Source: Paramacrobiotus metropolitanus
Taxonomy: Eukaryota > Tardigrada > Eutardigrada > Parachela > Macrobiotidae
NCBI RefSeq assembly: GCF_019649055.1
Contig: NW_026570332.1
Span: forward strand, 62,001-126,000
Length of the DNA: 64,000 nucleotides
Reading direction: 5' to 3'
Made by a program: the position numbers and the translations under genes. The notes under the pieces were generated by a model, which searched no databases, was not told the origin of the DNA, and saw nothing but the letters and a program-made list of their open reading frames with translations. Positions within the stretch are counted from its first letter, which is position 1; every line of letters starts with the position of its first letter. Positions 61,084 to 64,000 of the stretch are shown here, one piece after another.

Positions 61084-61731
61084 GTGTGCAATACAGCGAA
61101 AAGTTGCCCCATGAAAATTACATGGGATACGATTAATATCGGATGGGGACTTAAGTATATTCTGGTCATCCTCTCCGCGCTAATGGGCAATTGCCACGCT
61201 CACCACTGGGCCCGCACATACCGGCAGGAGGAACAGAATCGTCGATTAAAAAGCTACGTTAATCGCTTGGGCGAGCCTCTAAATGAGGAACAACAAGCGA
61301 AAGTCTTAAATGACATTCTGGGTGTGATGCAAGTCGACGGACTGAAGACCGAATCAATCCATAATGGATACTATGACGGGATCTATGATCTCATTAAGCG
61401 ATTTGCTGACCGTCAAAGTCAGGGGAAGCGCAAAGTCGCCCCAAATTCTCCCGACACTCCAACGACCAGCAAGACAGTCCAACCTGAACCGAAGAAAACC
61501 GTAGTGTCAATGGACACTGAAGAAACTGACGAAACGCCGGAGACAGCTAATGCTGCACCAGTAATTGCAGAGAACACTGCAACCGTACCGCCGACTGTGA
61601 ATACCGAATCTGCAGTGATCACTGCGCCACCTAGCGAAATTCCGCGAACGGATGTCGTGGCGTCGGTGGAATCACTGACGATTTCAGGAAGCGCAGAAAC
61701 TCCTGGAAGAAGCAGTAATGGAGACGGATGA
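61084..61731 (+). CDS. ORF4, third piece
   Basis: A frame with one short hydrophobic stretch (YILVILSALMGNCHA), helical charged parts (EEQQAKVLNDILGVMQV) and a T/P/E-rich disordered end. The coding sense of the first ~60 bp is doubtful because another frame looks better there. After its stop, coding-like sequence continues in other frames to about 61954 (LIFAVHIPDNDTDPLYY). Not recognised. Confidence 0.45.
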   Translation: MCNTAKSCPMKITWDTINIGWGLKYILVILSALMGNCHAHHWARTYRQEEQNRRLKSYVNRLGEPLNEEQQAKVLNDILGVMQVDGLKTESIHNGYYDGIYDLIKRFADRQSQGKRKVAPNSPDTPTTSKTVQPEPKKTVVSMDTEETDETPETANAAPVIAENTATVPPTVNTESAVITAPPSEIPRTDVVASVESLTISGSAETPGRSSNGDG

Positions 61732-62001
61732 GAAGCCGTCTATGAGAATAATTTTCTCTATCCATCCCGCCAAGCCCTGCGGGACAGGCAGTACGAACTG
61801 GAAGCAATGGGCCAGGGTTGACCTACCGATGTGGACCACTTGATTTTCGCGGTACACATACCGGATAACGATACCGACCCGTTGTATTATCCAGGAGGAA
61901 ATGGAGAGCGGATATGTTGGATGATAGTGCCGACATTAAGACTACGTCTGCCGTATTGAGCAACGCTCTTAACGTACTAAATGCCGAACCGCAGATGGAA
62001 A

Positions 62002-62440
62002 CGCCGTAAAGCATTAAATGCTAAAATTAAACGCCGTAGTACACTGTGTATAAATTGAAATCGCCGTATTGTACTATGAGTACACAACTTCATATTAATC
62101 GCCGTAGTGCACAATGAGTCGCAAAATTAACATTGTTAAATCGCCGTACAGTACAACGAGTACAAAACGAAAAGGCCGTAACGCCCAACGAGTGCACCAG
62201 ATTGAATTCATTTCAATCCTTACAAAATGAATCGCCGTAGATGCACAAATCAGTGCATAATACTTGGTTAAAGAACTGCCGTAGTGCATTAATTGCAGGA
62301 AAACGGATAAATCAAATCGCCGTAGATGCACAAATCAGTGCATAATACTTGGTTAAAGAACTGCCGTAGTGCATTAATTGCAGGAAAACGGATAAATCAA
62401 ATCGCCGTAGATGCACTATGTTGCACACATGTCGTGGATC
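62002..62440 (+). repeat. array of GCCGTA-plus-hairpin units
   Basis: Eleven units with (C/T/G)GCCGTA begin at 62002, 62032, 62062, 62101, 62143, 62174, 62233, 62277, 62318, 62362 and 62403. Most are followed within 0-4 bases by a short inverted repeat, for example AGCAT-TAA-ATGCT, TACAC-T-GTGTA, GTACT-ATG-AGTAC, ATGCAC-AAATCA-GTGCAT. Stems differ in sequence but keep pairing in most units, with GTAC or TGCA at the core; the units at 62101 and 62174 pair poorly. Part of it is an 85-bp direct repeat (62231, 62316, partial 62401). Confidence 0.8.
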
Positions 62441-62743
62441 GACGCTACAAAGCGTATAATTGGAGGAAAACTCCGGAATGGAACCTGCAAAACTAACACG
62501 GATTAACGTGTGCGATTTTGGAAATAACCGGAATGGGAATTTAACGGATTCTGTTACGAGTATAAACTCGTTTTGATTAAATTTACGCCGCACTTTGCCG
62601 CGTCTTGTTCTCACTAACTGTGATGAAATAATTGGCACATTTTTTTTATAAGAATTTCTCATTATGTTGCATATAAGATGCGTTTTTTCATTTCTCATTC
62701 CTGTTTTGAGCCTCAAGGGGCTTCGGCATCCCGTCCCGTGGCA

Positions 62744-63031
62744 TGTCAGAGTGCCGTGCATATAGCACAGGGTAGTGGCACATATGCCTCACCATCATTG
62801 GATCGGCTCGCCATATGCCAGCTTTCTCAAACACGACGGAACGTGTTTGCCATTCGGATGCCAGCATCGGAACCGTTAACATCGTTTCCTAGCTTTCCTT
62901 GGTTTCATGCCCTTTTTCTCACCTTTAGAGATTTGTTTTGATGCTGATTAGCATTTATTTCATTGAAATAAAAGCGATTATTTCGAGGAGATGTTGTTTC
63001 CGTTGTCATTTCCTCTGTACAGCGTAGACGC
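62744..63031 (+). repeat. 3' LTR, truncated
   Basis: Near-identical to 48089-48374, with AATAAA at 62967-62972. It stops at GCGTAGACGC where sequence of the inverted copy B begins. No clear polypurine tract precedes it; the bases just before are GTCCCGTGGCA. Confidence 0.9.
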
Positions 63032-64000
63032 CGGTGGCTGGAGTATTAGCGGCAGAATTATCTACCACAGCGCTGATCACCTGCTTATCAGGAATTTCAC
63101 TTAAATTATTATTTTCCAATAAATCCCTAATTAATAGGGTTTCGTTTTTTCTATCCTCCTCGGTAGTACGGTATGGTTTTATCCGTTCACAATTAACAAT
63201 GCGAGTTTCCTCCGTTTTATCAGAGTTTATCCGTTTAAGTTCCACCGCATTGGTGTAGGGAAATCCCACAATCTCCCATGGTTCGATTTCGAACCGACGA
63301 CGAAACGATTCCGTCTCTCCCTTTTTCCTTTCTATTTTAAGGATCACAAGATCCCCTATGTTGAAGGTATCCTCTGATCGACCTTTGTCGAAACGCTCGG
63401 CATTCTTCTCAAAATCGTTGCGGATATGCAACTCGGCTATGTCGTGAGCGCGATTTAAATTATAACGCAGTTCCTCCATATATTCACGTATGGTCGCGTG
63501 ATCTATCGGTAAATTCGTTTTAGTCTCCGTATCAGCAGGAATAACCTGCTCCCTACCGTACAGCATAAAATATGGCGACAAATTTGTCGTTTTATTCGCT
63601 ACACGATTTTTCCCAGCAATTACAAACGGTAGGACTTTGTCCCAATTACGCTCGCGGCCATCACTGGCATACATTGCGAGTGAATCGGCTATTGTCTGCA
63701 TTTGTCGTTCGACAAGTCCACGCCCGATCGGGTGATATGCAGCACCGAAATGGTGCTGTATCCTTAAACGTTTGTTTATCGCCTCCAATAAATAATTATG
63801 AAAATGCGTTCCTCTATCGGTGTTCAATATCTGTGGTGTTCCGTAAGGCAGGAACACATCATAGATTAAGAAATTAGCGACAGTTTCCGCTCTTGCATCT
63901 GGTATCGGTTTTGCAATTACGAATTTCGTAAGTTCATCTATCGCTACGGCGATGTAGGTATTTCCCCGTGTTGTTTTGGGCAATGGCCCTTTTAAATCTA
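63006..64000 (-). pseudogene. copy B of the element: integrase and Pol tail, inverted
   Basis: A minus-strand frame open from the window edge to 63006. It encodes integrase from just before LPKTTRGNTYIAV through NTDRGTHFHN, GLVERQ, SPYFMLYGREQV, NIGDLVILKIERKKG to the Pol tail NSAANTPATGV. It differs from copy A by a few conservative residues (for example K to R, E to D) and has none of copy A's frameshifts in this span. At about 63031 it runs into the antisense of the copy A LTR, so its natural C-terminus is lost and the last few residues come from LTR sequence. Confidence 0.93.

Larger units (their letters stand above)
48089..63031 (+). mobile_element. giant Ty3/Gypsy-type LTR retrotransposon, about 14.9 kb
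   Basis: Direct repeats beginning TGTCAGAGTGCCGTGC at 48089 and 62744 bound the element. Between them, in order on the plus strand, are a ~0.87 kb leader, gag with zinc knuckle, aspartic protease, a spacer, reverse transcriptase, RNase H, integrase, then two further gene regions and a repeat-rich 3' untranslated stretch. The gene order PR-RT-RH-IN places it in Metaviridae (Ty3/Gypsy). Most frames are interrupted by single or double base indels rather than stops. The 3' LTR is cut at 63031 by a junction with a second, inverted copy, so the LTR's 3' limit and the target duplication cannot be defined. Length is well above the usual 5-8 kb, owing to the 5.2 kb region after integrase. Confidence 0.92.

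Noticed and set aside
61084-61260. Considered ORF4's third piece as an env-type signal or membrane segment
   Set aside because: The hydrophobic run is about 15 residues, lies where another frame looks more coding, and there are no paired cysteines, glycosylation sites or fusion-peptide features.
62002-62440. Considered a CRISPR-like array because of regular short repeats
   Set aside because: The sequence is eukaryotic, the repeat core is only six bases, and the variable parts are mostly self-complementary rather than unrelated spacers.
62688-62882. Minus-strand open frame conserved in both LTRs (also at 48089-48227)
   Set aside because: It is conserved only because the LTRs are copies of each other; it has no motif and changes immediately outside the LTR.

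Overview
This is a stretch of animal nuclear genome. The genes have GT-AG introns of roughly 50-500 bp, and the proteins recognised are metazoan housekeeping and signalling proteins. The neuropeptide-type GPCR, the collagen prolyl 4-hydroxylase and the ciliary DRC8-like protein point to an invertebrate, probably a protostome. A tardigrade or similar ecdysozoan is my guess, but nothing here proves a clade. Exon models were built by hand from splice consensus, reading phase and family conservation.

Layout. 0.1-2.9 kb (-): uncharacterised membrane protein. 3.2-3.5 kb: TA-flanked MITE. 4.1-5.0 kb (-): two-EF-lobe protein like dynein regulatory complex subunit 8. 5.6-7.4 kb (-): HEN1-type small-RNA methyltransferase. 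8.2-11.4 kb (+): DNA2-like nuclease with one frameshift and a dead, truncated helicase half. 11.4-17.9 kb: gene-poor, holding a 177-bp-spaced repeat, a TTAA-flanked fold-back element and a Harbinger-like MITE. 18.0-18.8 kb (+): small protein rich in CDK sites. 19.9-22.8 kb (-): rhodopsin-class GPCR in four exons. 22.9-27.2 kb: no gene I can support. 27.2-28.6 kb (+): NAP1-family histone chaperone. 30.5-33.0 kb (+): prolyl 4-hydroxylase alpha. 33.3-35.6 kb (-): dihydrodiol dehydrogenase-like oxidoreductase. 36.6-37.8 kb (+): UTP23. 38.35 kb (+): tRNA-Glu(TTC). 38.4-42.5 kb: no supported gene. 42.5-47.1 kb (-): 1009-residue tandem chromodomain protein.

From 48.1 to 63.0 kb lies one very large Ty3/Gypsy-type LTR retrotransposon, about 14.9 kb (+). 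It carries gag, protease, reverse transcriptase, RNase H and integrase, all broken into pieces by small indels. A second, inverted copy of the integrase end runs from 63.03 kb off the right edge. The unusual part is about 5.2 kb of coding sequence 3' of integrase that does not resemble env. ORF3 appears to carry several winged-helix domains, at least two like the linker-histone H1 globular domain. ORF4 has a four-cysteine zinc-binding N-terminus and a P/Q-rich body. Each starts just after a splice-acceptor-like sequence. The 3' untranslated part holds eleven short units, each a GCCGTA core followed by a small, mostly inverted-repeat sequence. This extended 3' module is the best candidate for an undescribed system.

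The host genes appear independent of one another; the closest pairs are tail-to-tail (prolyl hydroxylase and dihydrodiol dehydrogenase) or head-to-head (HEN1/DNA2-like and dihydrodiol dehydrogenase/UTP23). Several touch chromatin or RNA processing (NAP1, tandem chromodomain, HEN1, UTP23), but no operon-like logic is implied.
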